Assembly: GCA_964354215.1 (NCBI GenBank)
Contig: CAYGYT010000021.1
Span: forward strand, 1-31,510
Length of the DNA stretch: 31,510 nt
Direction of reading: 5' to 3'
From: CAVRZR01 sp964354215
GTDB lineage: Bacteria > Actinomycetota > Coriobacteriia > Anaerosomatales > CAVRZR01
The notes beneath the pieces were generated by a model that was not told the DNA's origin, ran no database searches, and saw only the letters and a list, made by a program, of their open reading frames with translations. Made by a program: the position numbers and the translations under genes. Shown here piece after piece: positions 1 through 10,678 of the stretch (positions are counted from its first letter, which is position 1; every line of letters begins with the position of its first letter).

Positions 1-232
1 AGCGCCGGCCGGGACGCTCGAGGTGCTGAAGACGCGGGGAGAGCGCTCGCTCGCCGAGATGTTCATTGTCTCCGAGGTCGAACTCGTCGATGGTGGCGAG
101 ATCGCCGTCACCGTCAAGCTCGCTCGGGGCGACAAGTGTCCGCGGTGCTGGAACACGCGCGCGCTGGCAGTTGACGAGGAGTACCCGGAGGTCTGCGAGC
201 GGTGCGCGGGGGTCTTGCGTGCGAGCGCCTGA
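1..232 (+). CDS. ileS: Isoleucyl-tRNA synthetase, C-terminal end (partial)
   Basis: This is the last 76 residues of a gene that begins before the window, read in the frame starting at base 2 and ending in TGA. The visible part carries two Cys pairs, KCPRCWN and CERC, about 16 residues apart. That is the C-terminal zinc-binding element typical of bacterial isoleucyl-tRNA synthetase, which charges tRNA-Ile in the cytoplasm. Valyl- and leucyl-tRNA synthetases lack this tail zinc finger in this form. The next genes include lspA, and ileS-lspA linkage is common in bacteria, which supports the call. A terminator about 100 bases downstream closes the transcript. Confidence 0.87.
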   Translation, partial: APAGTLEVLKTRGERSLAEMFIVSEVELVDGGEIAVTVKLARGDKCPRCWNTRALAVDEEYPEVCERCAGVLRASA

Positions 233-332
233 CCACTCCGGTCGTGAGTGTCGGAGCCGGCGAGCTGCATCTCGGTAGACTCGGGGGAGAGGACCCTCCT
301 CCGAGTGATAGAATGTGTGGTGTAGCAGTCAC

Positions 333-355
333 CGCCCGGCGCGTCCGGGCGTTTT
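333..355 (+). terminator. Rho-independent terminator after ileS
   Basis: The arms CGCCCGG (333-339) and CCGGGCG (345-351) form a perfect 7-bp GC stem around a 5-base loop, followed at once by TTTT (352-355). It lies between the ileS stop and the next start, so it should end the ileS transcript. A TATAAC sequence at 359-364 could be a -10 element for the next gene, but no convincing -35 element is visible. Confidence 0.75.
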
Positions 356-384
356 CCCTATAACGGCACCTTAAGGCAGGTAGC

Positions 385-750
385 ATGGACGAGCAGACCC
401 AGGCGCGTCTCAGAGCGCAACTCGAAGCGGAACTCGAACGGCTCGAAGCCGAGGTCGCGGACATCGAACGCGAGGGTCATGAGGCGCTGTCCGAGGCGAG
501 CGGCGAGAACAACTACCGGGACCACATGGCCGACCAGGGAAGCGCCACGTTCGAGCGCGAGCTCGACATGACGCTGGACGAGAACGTGCGGTCCGCGCTC
601 GCCGAGGTGCGCAAGGCGCTCGCTTGCATCGACGAGGGTACCTACGGGACGTGTGAGCGATGCGGCCAGGCGATATCAGACTCGCGGCTCGAGGCGATGC
701 CCACCGCGAACTTGTGCATAACGTGCAAGGCGGCGGAAGAGGCTCGCTAG
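385..750 (+). CDS. TraR/DksA-family zinc-finger regulator
   Basis: This 121-residue protein has an N-terminal charged coiled-coil-like helix (about residues 1-35), a linker containing DHMADQGSATFERE, and a C-terminal four-cysteine zinc finger (C90, C93, C111, C114). The layout and length match the TraR/DksA family, whose members insert a coiled coil into the RNA polymerase secondary channel, often together with ppGpp. The linker pattern is the one seen in Gram-positive family members rather than in E. coli DksA. The start is ATG behind an AGG-containing ribosome site. The end overlaps the likely start of lspA by 28 bases, so the two are probably co-translated. The precise target promoters cannot be inferred. 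Confidence 0.85.
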   Translation: MDEQTQARLRAQLEAELERLEAEVADIEREGHEALSEASGENNYRDHMADQGSATFERELDMTLDENVRSALAEVRKALACIDEGTYGTCERCGQAISDSRLEAMPTANLCITCKAAEEAR

Positions 751-1304
751 CGGTCCGCCGTCCGCTCGTCTGGCTCGGCGCGACCGCTGCGCTCACACTC
801 ATACTCGATCAGTCTACGAAAGCTGTTGTGCGCTCGTCTCTGGTGCTCAACGAGGCGTTTCCGCTGGTCCCGGGGCTGTTTGATATCGCGCGTGTCGAGA
901 ACACGGGTGCAGCGTTCGGGATGCTTCCGGGTCGTCGCTCGCTCTTCATCACCATCTCCCTGCTCATGTTGGTCTCCGTCGCCGTCTACTGGTGGCGCGC
1001 GCGCCCCAAGGCGTGGCCTGTCGTCATCGCGCTCGGTCTTGTTGTGGGCGGCGCGATCGGCAATCTCATCGACCGGGCGTTCATCGGTCGCGTCACCGAC
1101 TTCCTCGCTTTCTCGTTCTTCTCTCCGGTGTTCAATCTCGCCGACAGTGCTATCTTCGTCGGCGTCTTCGTGCTCGTGGTCTGGATCCTCTTCGGTCCGC
1201 AACCGAGCGTCCTAGACGACGAGATACCAGGGCCTGAGCTCGGGGAACAGGAGACGGCGCCAGAGCCCGTGGGAAACGAAACGCTCGGAGACGTGCGGCA
1301 GTGA
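723..1304 (+). CDS. lspA: Lipoprotein signal peptidase (signal peptidase II)
   Basis: An inner-membrane aspartyl protease that removes signal peptides from diacylglyceryl-prolipoproteins. Four hydrophobic segments are visible. Family motifs are DQSTKAVV in the first segment, VENTGAAFG, the GNLIDR...VTDF block and FNLAD. The catalytic aspartates are those of VTDF and FNLAD, about residues 126 and 141 from this start. A hydrophilic acidic tail of about 35 residues follows the last span. The start is uncertain: no ATG or GTG lies just before the first membrane span after the previous stop. The nearest in-frame choice is GTG 723, inside the preceding gene, with GTG 714 and ATG 660 as alternatives. 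It overlaps the following gene by GTGA. Confidence 0.88.
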   Translation: MQGGGRGSLAVRRPLVWLGATAALTLILDQSTKAVVRSSLVLNEAFPLVPGLFDIARVENTGAAFGMLPGRRSLFITISLLMLVSVAVYWWRARPKAWPVVIALGLVVGGAIGNLIDRAFIGRVTDFLAFSFFSPVFNLADSAIFVGVFVLVVWILFGPQPSVLDDEIPGPELGEQETAPEPVGNETLGDVRQ

Positions 1305-2314
1305 CCGGCGCGCGGGAGTTCGAGCACTTCGTGCGTGCAGACGAGGCAGGCAAACGTCTCGACGTCGTTGTCGGCTCGCTCGAGGGGCTCGTGTCCCGTT
1401 CGCTCGCACAACGCCTCATCGCCGAGGGTCTCGTGCTCGTGAACGGCTCACCCGCTTCGAAGCGGCACATCGTGCGAGCGGGGGAGCGGCTGGATATCGA
1501 GATCCCGCCCTACGATCGAGGCGACCTCGAGCCCGAGGACATCCCTCTCGACATCCGCTTTGAGGACGAGCATCTGATCGTGCTCTCGAAACCGGCGGGA
1601 CTCGTCGTGCATCCTGCGCAAGGACACTGGTCCGGCACGCTCGTGCACGCGTTGCTCGCCCATTCCGATGAGCTGGGCACGCTCGCGGGCGAGGATCGTC
1701 CCGGCATCGTTCACCGTCTCGACAAGGACACCACCGGGTTGATGATGGTCGCCAAAACCGACGCAGCCCAAGCTGCGCTCTCGGAAGCGATCAAGATCCG
1801 CGCGATCGACCGCCGCTACCTTGCGCTCGTGCACGGCTACATCGCGCCGGACACGGGTCTCGTCGACGCGCCGCTCGCGCGCGACCCGCGCGACAGGATG
1901 CGGATGGGCGTCTCCGAGTCGTCCTCGGCAAAACAGGCCGTGACAACGTTCAGCGTACTCGAGCGCTTCTCGGCAGGGACGCACGACGAGGGGTTCACGT
2001 TCATCGAGTGCAAGCTCTACACGGGGCGCACGCACCAGATACGTGCGCACATGGCCTACATCAAGCACCCGGTGGTGGGCGATCCGCTGTACGGCGCGAG
2101 ACGCGCGAAAGCCGACCTTGGGCTCGAGCGGCAGTTCCTGCACTCCTACCGTCTGAGCCTCGAGCACCCGATGACCGGTGCGAGGCTGGAGTTCTCCGAC
2201 CCGCTGCCCGAGGACCTTGCCTCACGGTTGCGGGCTATCGAGGACCTCTCGATGGGTCGCACGTCCGCCGGCGATGAGGCGGTCGCGCTCCTCGCGCTGG
2301 GACGGCAACCCTAG
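1301..2314 (+). CDS. RluD-type 23S rRNA pseudouridine synthase
   Basis: 337 residues with an S4-like RNA-binding domain at about 12-65 and an RluA-family pseudouridine synthase domain at about 85-310. The catalytic motif HRLDKDTTGL is present, with the nucleophilic aspartate at D141. Other family signatures are the LSKPAGLVVHP segment and the GRTHQIRAHM segment near the active site. RluD-type enzymes convert uridines of 23S rRNA (helix 69) to pseudouridine. Related RluC and other RluA-type enzymes share the fold, so the exact target uridines are not proven. The gene starts with GTG overlapping the lspA stop (GTGA). The lspA-rluD pair is a very common bacterial arrangement. Confidence 0.87.
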   Translation: MTGAREFEHFVRADEAGKRLDVVVGSLEGLVSRSLAQRLIAEGLVLVNGSPASKRHIVRAGERLDIEIPPYDRGDLEPEDIPLDIRFEDEHLIVLSKPAGLVVHPAQGHWSGTLVHALLAHSDELGTLAGEDRPGIVHRLDKDTTGLMMVAKTDAAQAALSEAIKIRAIDRRYLALVHGYIAPDTGLVDAPLARDPRDRMRMGVSESSSAKQAVTTFSVLERFSAGTHDEGFTFIECKLYTGRTHQIRAHMAYIKHPVVGDPLYGARRAKADLGLERQFLHSYRLSLEHPMTGARLEFSDPLPEDLASRLRAIEDLSMGRTSAGDEAVALLALGRQP

Positions 2315-2339
2315 GAGCGGGCGGTGCGTGTGAGACGCC

Positions 2340-2368
2340 TTGTCCGTCGGGAGTGGTACTGCTAGGCT
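2340..2368 (+). promoter_or_regulatory. Promoter of the pyrimidine operon
   Basis: TTGTCC (2340-2345) and TAGGCT (2363-2368) are separated by 17 bases, and TGC just before the -10 gives an extended -10. Transcription should start near 2374-2376, a few bases before the PyrR-binding hairpin. This is exactly where a PyrR attenuator promoter is expected. Confidence 0.7.
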
Positions 2369-2377
2369 GACAACCGA

Positions 2378-2409
2378 CCTTTAAACCGGTTCTGCGAGGC
2401 CGGCAAGGG
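2378..2409 (+). promoter_or_regulatory. PyrR-binding RNA hairpin (anti-antiterminator)
   Basis: The RNA can fold with lower stem CCTT/AAGG (2378-2381 with 2405-2408), an A-rich internal loop, upper stem CCGG/CCGG (2386-2389 with 2400-2403) and a 10-base loop TTCTGCGAGG. The loop and flanks match the conserved PyrR recognition element (UC-N-GNGAGG-Y type). UMP- or UTP-bound PyrR stabilises this hairpin in known systems, freeing the downstream terminator to form. Confidence 0.85.
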
Positions 2410-2474
2410 AGTCACCAGATATCGACGCCGCCCGCTCGTGGCTGCGAACGCGTATGTGACGTGCCTTCTTGCCG
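2401..2474 (+). promoter_or_regulatory. Antiterminator pairing in the pyr leader
   Basis: CGGCAAG (2401-2407) is perfectly complementary to CTTGCCG (2468-2474), with two further G-U pairs (2408-2409 with 2466-2467). A nested helix, GTCAC (2411-2415) with GTGAC (2456-2460), extends it. The pairing uses the 3' side of the PyrR hairpin and the 5' arm of the terminator, so it excludes both. Confidence 0.75.
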
Positions 2475-2499
2475 ACCGCAAGAAGGCACTGTTCGTTTC
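2461..2499 (+). terminator. Attenuator terminator before pyrR
   Basis: A perfect 12-bp stem, GTGCCTTCTTGC (2461-2472) with GCAAGAAGGCAC (2478-2489), has a 5-base loop and is followed by a T-rich run (TGTTCGTTT). It lies between the PyrR-binding hairpin and the pyrR start. This is the pyrimidine-responsive intrinsic terminator of the operon. Confidence 0.85.
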
Positions 2500-2534
2500 G
2501 GAGCGTTTTGCCGAGATGCCCGAGGAGGCCGCCA

Positions 2535-3092
2535 GTGGAGTATCGGACAAAGGCTACGGTCATGGACGACGTAGCGATCGATCGCGCAGTGACGCGCGTC
2601 GCACACGAGATACTCGAGGCGAACAAGGGAGCCGGCAACATCGCACTGGTCGGCATCCTTCGCCGAGGCGCCTGTCTTGCCGAGATGCTCGCCGAGAAGA
2701 TCGGAGAGATCGAGGGTGCTGCCGTCCCGGTGGGAACACTCGACATCTCGTTCTATCGCGACGATGTCGCCACTCGGCTGAATCCAGAAGTGCACCGTAC
2801 CGACATCCCCTTCGCCATCGAGGGACGCGACATCGTGCTCTGCGACGATGTCTTGTTCACCGGGCGCACGATCCGCGCGGCCATGGACGCGATCATGGAC
2901 TACGGCCGGCCCTGCTCGATCCAGCTGGCCGTGCTCGTCGACCGGGGCCACCGCGAGCTTCCGATCCGCGCGGACTACGTGGGCAAGAACGTGCCCACAG
3001 CCCGACGAGAGCGCGTGTTCGTGGCGTTCCCGGACACCGACAGCCGCAAGACCGTCGAGATACTCGAGGTCGCCGAGGGAGGCGAGGCGTAG
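2535..3092 (+). CDS. pyrR: PyrR, pyrimidine operon attenuation protein / uracil phosphoribosyltransferase
   Basis: 185 residues, close to the usual length of about 180. It is an RNA-binding regulator with a type I phosphoribosyltransferase fold. The PRPP loop DIVLCDDVLFTGRT lies at residues 99-112. The basic stretches SFYRDD and RRERVFV are typical of PyrR. The GTG start at 2535 is chosen because a strong ribosome site GAGGAGG (2522-2528) sits 6 bases before it. A longer reading frame from 2469 would start inside the terminator stem. With UMP bound, PyrR binds the leader hairpin upstream and switches off the whole operon, so it is autoregulated. Some PyrR proteins also make UMP from uracil. 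Confidence 0.93.
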   Translation: MEYRTKATVMDDVAIDRAVTRVAHEILEANKGAGNIALVGILRRGACLAEMLAEKIGEIEGAAVPVGTLDISFYRDDVATRLNPEVHRTDIPFAIEGRDIVLCDDVLFTGRTIRAAMDAIMDYGRPCSIQLAVLVDRGHRELPIRADYVGKNVPTARRERVFVAFPDTDSRKTVEILEVAEGGEA

Positions 3093-3094
3093 CC

Positions 3095-4018
3095 GTGCTT
3101 TCGTCGAGCCACATTATCGAGATGTCCGACTTGACCCCCGACGACATCGGCCTCGTGCTCGACACGGCGGAGTCGTTCAAGGAAGTCAACGAGCGGCGCA
3201 TCAAGAAACTCCCGACGCTTCGTGGACGGACGATCATCAACCTGTTCCTCGAACCGTCCACCCGTACTCGCATGTCATTCGAGATCGCCGCGAAGCGCCT
3301 GTCTGCCGACGGCGTGAACATGACCGGGTCTGCCTCGGCTACCGTCAAGGGCGAGTCCTTGCGGGACACCGCCAAGACGCTCTCGGCCATGGCGTGCGAC
3401 CTCATCGTCATCCGGCACAAGTACGCCGGTGCGCCGCGCGTGCTCGCCGAGTCGATGGACGCGCACGTCATCAACGGTGGTGACGGGATGCACGAGCACC
3501 CCACGCAGGCGCTCCTCGACCTGTTCACGATCCGTGAGCGTCTCGGCACGCTGAGCGGGCTTACGGTAGGGATCGTGGGCGACATCGCGCACTCGCGCGT
3601 CGCCGGATCGCTCGTGCCGGCGCTTCGCATGGTTGGAGCGACGCCGGTGGTCATCGGGCCTCCGACGCTGATGCCCGCGCGTCCCGATGTCCTCGGAGCC
3701 GAGGTGGTCACGTCGCTCGACGAGGCGCTGCCCGACCTCGACGTGGCCTACATGCTTCGCATCCAGATGGAGCGCGCCGAAGGAATGCCGTTTCCGAGCC
3801 TGCGAGAGTATGCGCAGCTCTTCGGCATCAACCGTCGCAGGATGGAGCGGATGAAGCCCTCTGCGATCGTGATGCATCCTGGTCCGATGAACCGCGGCGT
3901 CGAGATCTCCTCCGACGTGGCGGATTCCGACCGGGCCGTCGTGCTCGACCAAGTGAATGCGGGTGTGGCCGTGCGCATGGCTGCGATGTACCTGCTGCTG
4001 GGAGGTGAGGCCGCATGA
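3095..4018 (+). CDS. pyrB: Aspartate carbamoyltransferase catalytic subunit
   Basis: 307 residues. It joins carbamoyl phosphate and aspartate to give N-carbamoyl-aspartate, the committed step of pyrimidine synthesis. The carbamoyl-phosphate site FLEPSTRTRMSFE lies at about residues 51-63. HPTQALLDLF and the C-terminal HPGPMNRGVEI motif are present. The GTG start at 3095 lies 2 bases after the pyrR stop, with a GGGAGGCGAGG purine stretch before it. It overlaps pyrC by ATGA. No pyrI regulatory subunit is present in the window, which fits Gram-positive type enzymes controlled by PyrR. Confidence 0.95.
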   Translation: MLSSSHIIEMSDLTPDDIGLVLDTAESFKEVNERRIKKLPTLRGRTIINLFLEPSTRTRMSFEIAAKRLSADGVNMTGSASATVKGESLRDTAKTLSAMACDLIVIRHKYAGAPRVLAESMDAHVINGGDGMHEHPTQALLDLFTIRERLGTLSGLTVGIVGDIAHSRVAGSLVPALRMVGATPVVIGPPTLMPARPDVLGAEVVTSLDEALPDLDVAYMLRIQMERAEGMPFPSLREYAQLFGINRRRMERMKPSAIVMHPGPMNRGVEISSDVADSDRAVVLDQVNAGVAVRMAAMYLLLGGEAA

Positions 4019-5334
4019 CGCGCACGCGCGAGCAGACAGAGCACGTACTGCTGACCGGGGGACGGTTGGTCGACCCATCTGTGGGACTGGACGAGGTCGC
4101 AGATCTGCTGATCTCGAGTGGAGCCATCGCGTCTGTCGGCCGGGATCTCGAACTGCCCGAGGACACGCTTACGATCGACTGCACCGAGAAGGTCGTGTTT
4201 CCGGGTTTGGTGGACGTTCACGTGCACCTTCGCGAGCCGGGCCGCGAGGACGAGGAGACGGTCGCGAGCGGCACGCGCGCTGCCGTGCATGGCGGGTTCA
4301 CCGCCGTATGCGCCATGCCGAACACCGAGCCGATCTGCGATTCCGGCTCTCAGGTGAGCTTTCTCGCCGAGCGTGCCGAGACCGAGGGCGTGTGCCGCGT
4401 ACACCCGGTCGGCGCGATCACCGCGGGAAGTGCCGGAGCAGCGCTCGCCGAGATGGGCGACATGGTCGCCGCGGGTGCGGTCGCGTTCTCGGATGACGGC
4501 CGTGGGGTCCAGAGCACGGGGATGATGCGCCTCGCCATGGACTATGCGAAGCAGTTCGGTGCGACCATCGTGTCGCACTGCGAAGTCGAGTCGCTCGTGG
4601 GTCGGGGGGTCGTGAACGAGGGCGTGGTGTCCACGCGGCTCGGACTGCCCGGATGGCCGTCGGCCGCCGAGGAGATCCAGGTCGCCCGCGACATCCGGCT
4701 TGCCGAACTCACGGGCTGCCGCGTGCACATCGCGCACCTGTCAACCGCGCGCTCGCTCGAGCTCGTGCGCGAGGCGAAGTCGCGTGGGATACCCGTGACG
4801 TGCGAGGCCACGCCGCACCACCTGTTCCTCGACGAGGACGCGATCGATGCGACCTACGACACGAACCTCAAGATGAACCCGCCACTTCGAACGCGCGAGG
4901 ACCGAGAGGCGCTCGTGGCGGGGCTTGCGGACTGCACGATCGACTGCGTCGCGACCGACCATGCCCCGCACGCGGCGCACGAGAAGCTGCTCGAGTTCGA
5001 GCTCGCGCCCTTCGGCACCACGGGGCTCGAGACCGCGCTTTCGCTGCTGAACACCCACCTCGTCTCGAAGGCCCTACTTCAGTGGTCCGACGTCGCGCGG
5101 TTGCTCTGTTCCGGCCCCCGTTCGGCGCTCTCACTCCTGCCCCAGGTCAGTCTCGCGCAGGGTTCGGCAGCCGACATAACGGTGTTCGACCCGGAAGCGA
5201 AGGTCGAGGTGACGCGCGAGTGGTTCGAGAGCCGCTCGGTAAACTCGGCGTTCCTAGGGGGTAAACTGCTCGGCAAAGCATCCGAGGTACTCGTGGGCGG
5301 GCGCCTCGCTCTGCGCAACGGGAAGGTGGTCTGA
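4015..5334 (+). CDS. pyrC: Dihydroorotase
   Basis: 439 residues of the long, class I (allantoinase-like) dihydroorotase family, which cyclises carbamoyl-aspartate to dihydroorotate. Zinc-site motifs are DVHVHLREPG (H69, H71), SHCE, HIAHLST and ATDHAPH. The ATG start overlaps the pyrB stop by ATGA. Only 4 bases separate its stop from carA. The C-terminal part (GSAADITVFDPE) is the small beta domain typical of amidohydrolases. Confidence 0.94.
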   Translation: MTRTREQTEHVLLTGGRLVDPSVGLDEVADLLISSGAIASVGRDLELPEDTLTIDCTEKVVFPGLVDVHVHLREPGREDEETVASGTRAAVHGGFTAVCAMPNTEPICDSGSQVSFLAERAETEGVCRVHPVGAITAGSAGAALAEMGDMVAAGAVAFSDDGRGVQSTGMMRLAMDYAKQFGATIVSHCEVESLVGRGVVNEGVVSTRLGLPGWPSAAEEIQVARDIRLAELTGCRVHIAHLSTARSLELVREAKSRGIPVTCEATPHHLFLDEDAIDATYDTNLKMNPPLRTREDREALVAGLADCTIDCVATDHAPHAAHEKLLEFELAPFGTTGLETALSLLNTHLVSKALLQWSDVARLLCSGPRSALSLLPQVSLAQGSAADITVFDPEAKVEVTREWFESRSVNSAFLGGKLLGKASEVLVGGRLALRNGKVV

Positions 5335-5338
5335 GGGC

Positions 5339-6601
5339 GTGCCCGAGCGCGAAGCCGCGATACTGGCACTCGAGGACGGAACCGTCTTCGAGGGGTTGTC
5401 GTGCGGGGCTGCCGGAGAAGCCGTCGGCGAGGTTTGCTTCAACACGTCGATGGCCGGCTACCAGGAGGTATTCACCGATCCGTCGTATGCCGGCCAGATC
5501 GTGACGATGACGATGCCGCACATCGGCAATTACGGCGTGAACGGTGCGGACATGGAGTCGCGGTCCATCTTCGCCCGCGGGTTCGTGATGCGTGAGATGA
5601 CCTACGTGCCGTCGAACTGGCGCGCCGAGGAGAGCCTGCCCGCCTTTCTCGAGCGTTTTGGCGTCGTTGCCGTGGAGGGTGTGGACACCCGGCGGCTCAC
5701 CAGGCATATCCGCGAGTCGGGCGCGATGCGCGCCGTCGTTTCGACCGAAGACCTCGACCCGGCGTCGCTCGTGGCCAAGGCCCAGGCCTCCCCAGGGCTC
5801 GTCGGCCGCGATCTGGTCGCCGACGTGTGCGTGCGCGAGACGTACCGCTGGGGTTCTGACATGCCGAGCGGCATCGAGGCGCCGGTTGACACCGGGGTGC
5901 TTCCTGTCACGCCCGCCTATCGGGTTGTCGCCTTCGACTCGGGGGTCAAGTACAACATCCTACGGCGTCTCGCCGAAGCAGGCTGCGACGTCACGGTCGT
6001 GCCGCCCTCTACCTCGGCCGAGGAAGTCCTCGCCCTCGACCCCGACGGCGTCTTCCTCGCAAACGGCCCTGGCGATCCCGCGGCCGTGGACTACCTGTAC
6101 CGGACGCTCGCGGCCCTGCTCGGCAAGAAGCCGGTCTTCGGCATCTGTCTCGGGCATCAGATGCTGTCCCTCGCGGTTGGAGCGTCCACCTACAAGCTCA
6201 AGTACGGACACCGGGGTGGGAACCAGCCCGTCAAGAACCTGCTCACCGGGCAGGTTGAGATCACGAGCCAGAACCACGGCTTCTGCGTGGATTTCAGCTC
6301 GATAGGCTCGCTCGTCGCCGACCAGAACGGGTCTCCCGACTTGGATCCCGGCGACCTCGGAGCCTGGGCTCGTTCGGGAGTCGCACCGGTGGTTCGCTCC
6401 GAGCGGTTCGGCCGGGTGCAGCTCACGCACGTGAACCTCAACGACATGACCACCGAGGGCATCCGGCTTCTCGACGTGCCCGCCTTCTCGGTCCAGTACC
6501 ACCCCGAGGCAGCTCCCGGGCCGCACGACGCGCGCTACCTCTTCGGCGCGTTCACGCGTCTCATGGATTCAGAACCCGATTTCCTGGTAGTGAGAGGATA
6601 G
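5339..6601 (+). CDS. carA: Carbamoyl-phosphate synthase small subunit (glutaminase)
   Basis: 420 residues, somewhat longer than the common 360-380. The N-terminal CPSase small-chain domain includes GYQEVFTDPSY and HIGNYG. The C-terminal class I glutamine amidotransferase domain has nucleophile C270 in GICLGHQ and the HPE motif QYHPEAAPGPHD. It releases ammonia from glutamine and passes it to CarB. The extra length lies between the glutamine-contacting NHGF segment and the HPE motif. The GTG start follows pyrC by 4 bases. carB does not follow directly: a stress-protein gene lies between. Confidence 0.94.
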   Translation: MPEREAAILALEDGTVFEGLSCGAAGEAVGEVCFNTSMAGYQEVFTDPSYAGQIVTMTMPHIGNYGVNGADMESRSIFARGFVMREMTYVPSNWRAEESLPAFLERFGVVAVEGVDTRRLTRHIRESGAMRAVVSTEDLDPASLVAKAQASPGLVGRDLVADVCVRETYRWGSDMPSGIEAPVDTGVLPVTPAYRVVAFDSGVKYNILRRLAEAGCDVTVVPPSTSAEEVLALDPDGVFLANGPGDPAAVDYLYRTLAALLGKKPVFGICLGHQMLSLAVGASTYKLKYGHRGGNQPVKNLLTGQVEITSQNHGFCVDFSSIGSLVADQNGSPDLDPGDLGAWARSGVAPVVRSERFGRVQLTHVNLNDMTTEGIRLLDVPAFSVQYHPEAAPGPHDARYLFGAFTRLMDSEPDFLVVRG

Positions 6602-6604
6602 GCG

Positions 6605-7450
6605 ATGCTTCGAAGCGTGCTCATTCCCGCGGACTTCACCGAGGAATCGACGCTCCTTACCGATTTCGCTGCCGGACTCGGCGCCATCGGCGTTCGTCGC
6701 GCCGTGCTCGGGCACTGCGTCGAGGCGTCCGGCTTAGAAGGCCCCGTGATCGTGGCGTCGGTCGACCGCGCTCGTGAGCGTATGCGCGACAGGGCGGCGG
6801 ACCTCGCCGCAGCGGGTCTCGATGTCGAGGTGCGCGTCGTGACCGGCCAGACCGCGCACGCGATGATCGCACTCGCGTCGGAGACGCACGTCGATGCGGT
6901 GGTGTCCGGCACCCACGGCAAGACCGTTCTCGATCGCCTCATCGGCGGGTCGGTGTCCGAGGACTTGCTGGTGAACGCTGACAGGCCGAGTCTGTTCTGC
7001 CGCTTCCGTCTGCTGAGAAACGCCGCACGCCCCGCCGATCTGGCGCAGGGATTCGGCCGGGCGCCCGTCATACCGACGGACTTCTCGGCCTCCTCGATGC
7101 GCGCGTTCACAACCGCGCTCGAGATCCCGAAATCCTCGGCGGGCACGTTCTACCTCCTTCACGTCGTCGACGGGGCGCTCTCAGGCGACGAACTGCGCAA
7201 GGTGGAGGAAGGTGCTGAGTTCCAACTCGCCAACATGGTGGCCATGGCCGCCGAACGCGGGATCACTGCTCGAAGCATCATCCGCCGAGGAGAGCCGGGC
7301 CGTGAGGCCCTGCGGGAACTCGACGAGCGGCGGGCGTCCGGCGTCGTCACCGGCTCGCGCGGACGGGGTCTGCTGACTGAAGCGGTTCTCGGCAGCGTCT
7401 CGATGACGCTGCTTCGGCAGGCATCGTGTCCGGTGATGGTGGTGCCGTAG
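6605..7450 (+). CDS. Tandem universal stress protein (UspA-like, two domains)
   Basis: 281 residues with two Usp domains, about 1-132 and 154-281. Each starts with a beta strand followed by a D-F-[ST] pattern (LIPADFTEES, VIPTDFSASS). Each also carries the G-2x-G-9x-G-[ST] nucleotide-binding signature: the first around GTHGKTVLDRLIGGS (102-116), the second around GSRGRGLLTEAVLGS near the C terminus. Both domains should therefore bind ATP. The gene sits 3 bases after carA and its stop abuts the carB start, so it is inside the pyrimidine operon and controlled by the same attenuator. Its role there is unknown. Usp proteins generally act in stress or energy signalling rather than catalysis. Confidence 0.83.
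   Translation: MLRSVLIPADFTEESTLLTDFAAGLGAIGVRRAVLGHCVEASGLEGPVIVASVDRARERMRDRAADLAAAGLDVEVRVVTGQTAHAMIALASETHVDAVVSGTHGKTVLDRLIGGSVSEDLLVNADRPSLFCRFRLLRNAARPADLAQGFGRAPVIPTDFSASSMRAFTTALEIPKSSAGTFYLLHVVDGALSGDELRKVEEGAEFQLANMVAMAAERGITARSIIRRGEPGREALRELDERRASGVVTGSRGRGLLTEAVLGSVSMTLLRQASCPVMVVP

Positions 7451-10678
<3,228 letters not shown>

Noticed and set aside
2438..3094. Upstream extension of pyrB in the same frame, beginning in the pyr leader.
   Set aside because: It runs through the terminator and across pyrR out of frame without homology. PyrB homology starts at GTG 3095.
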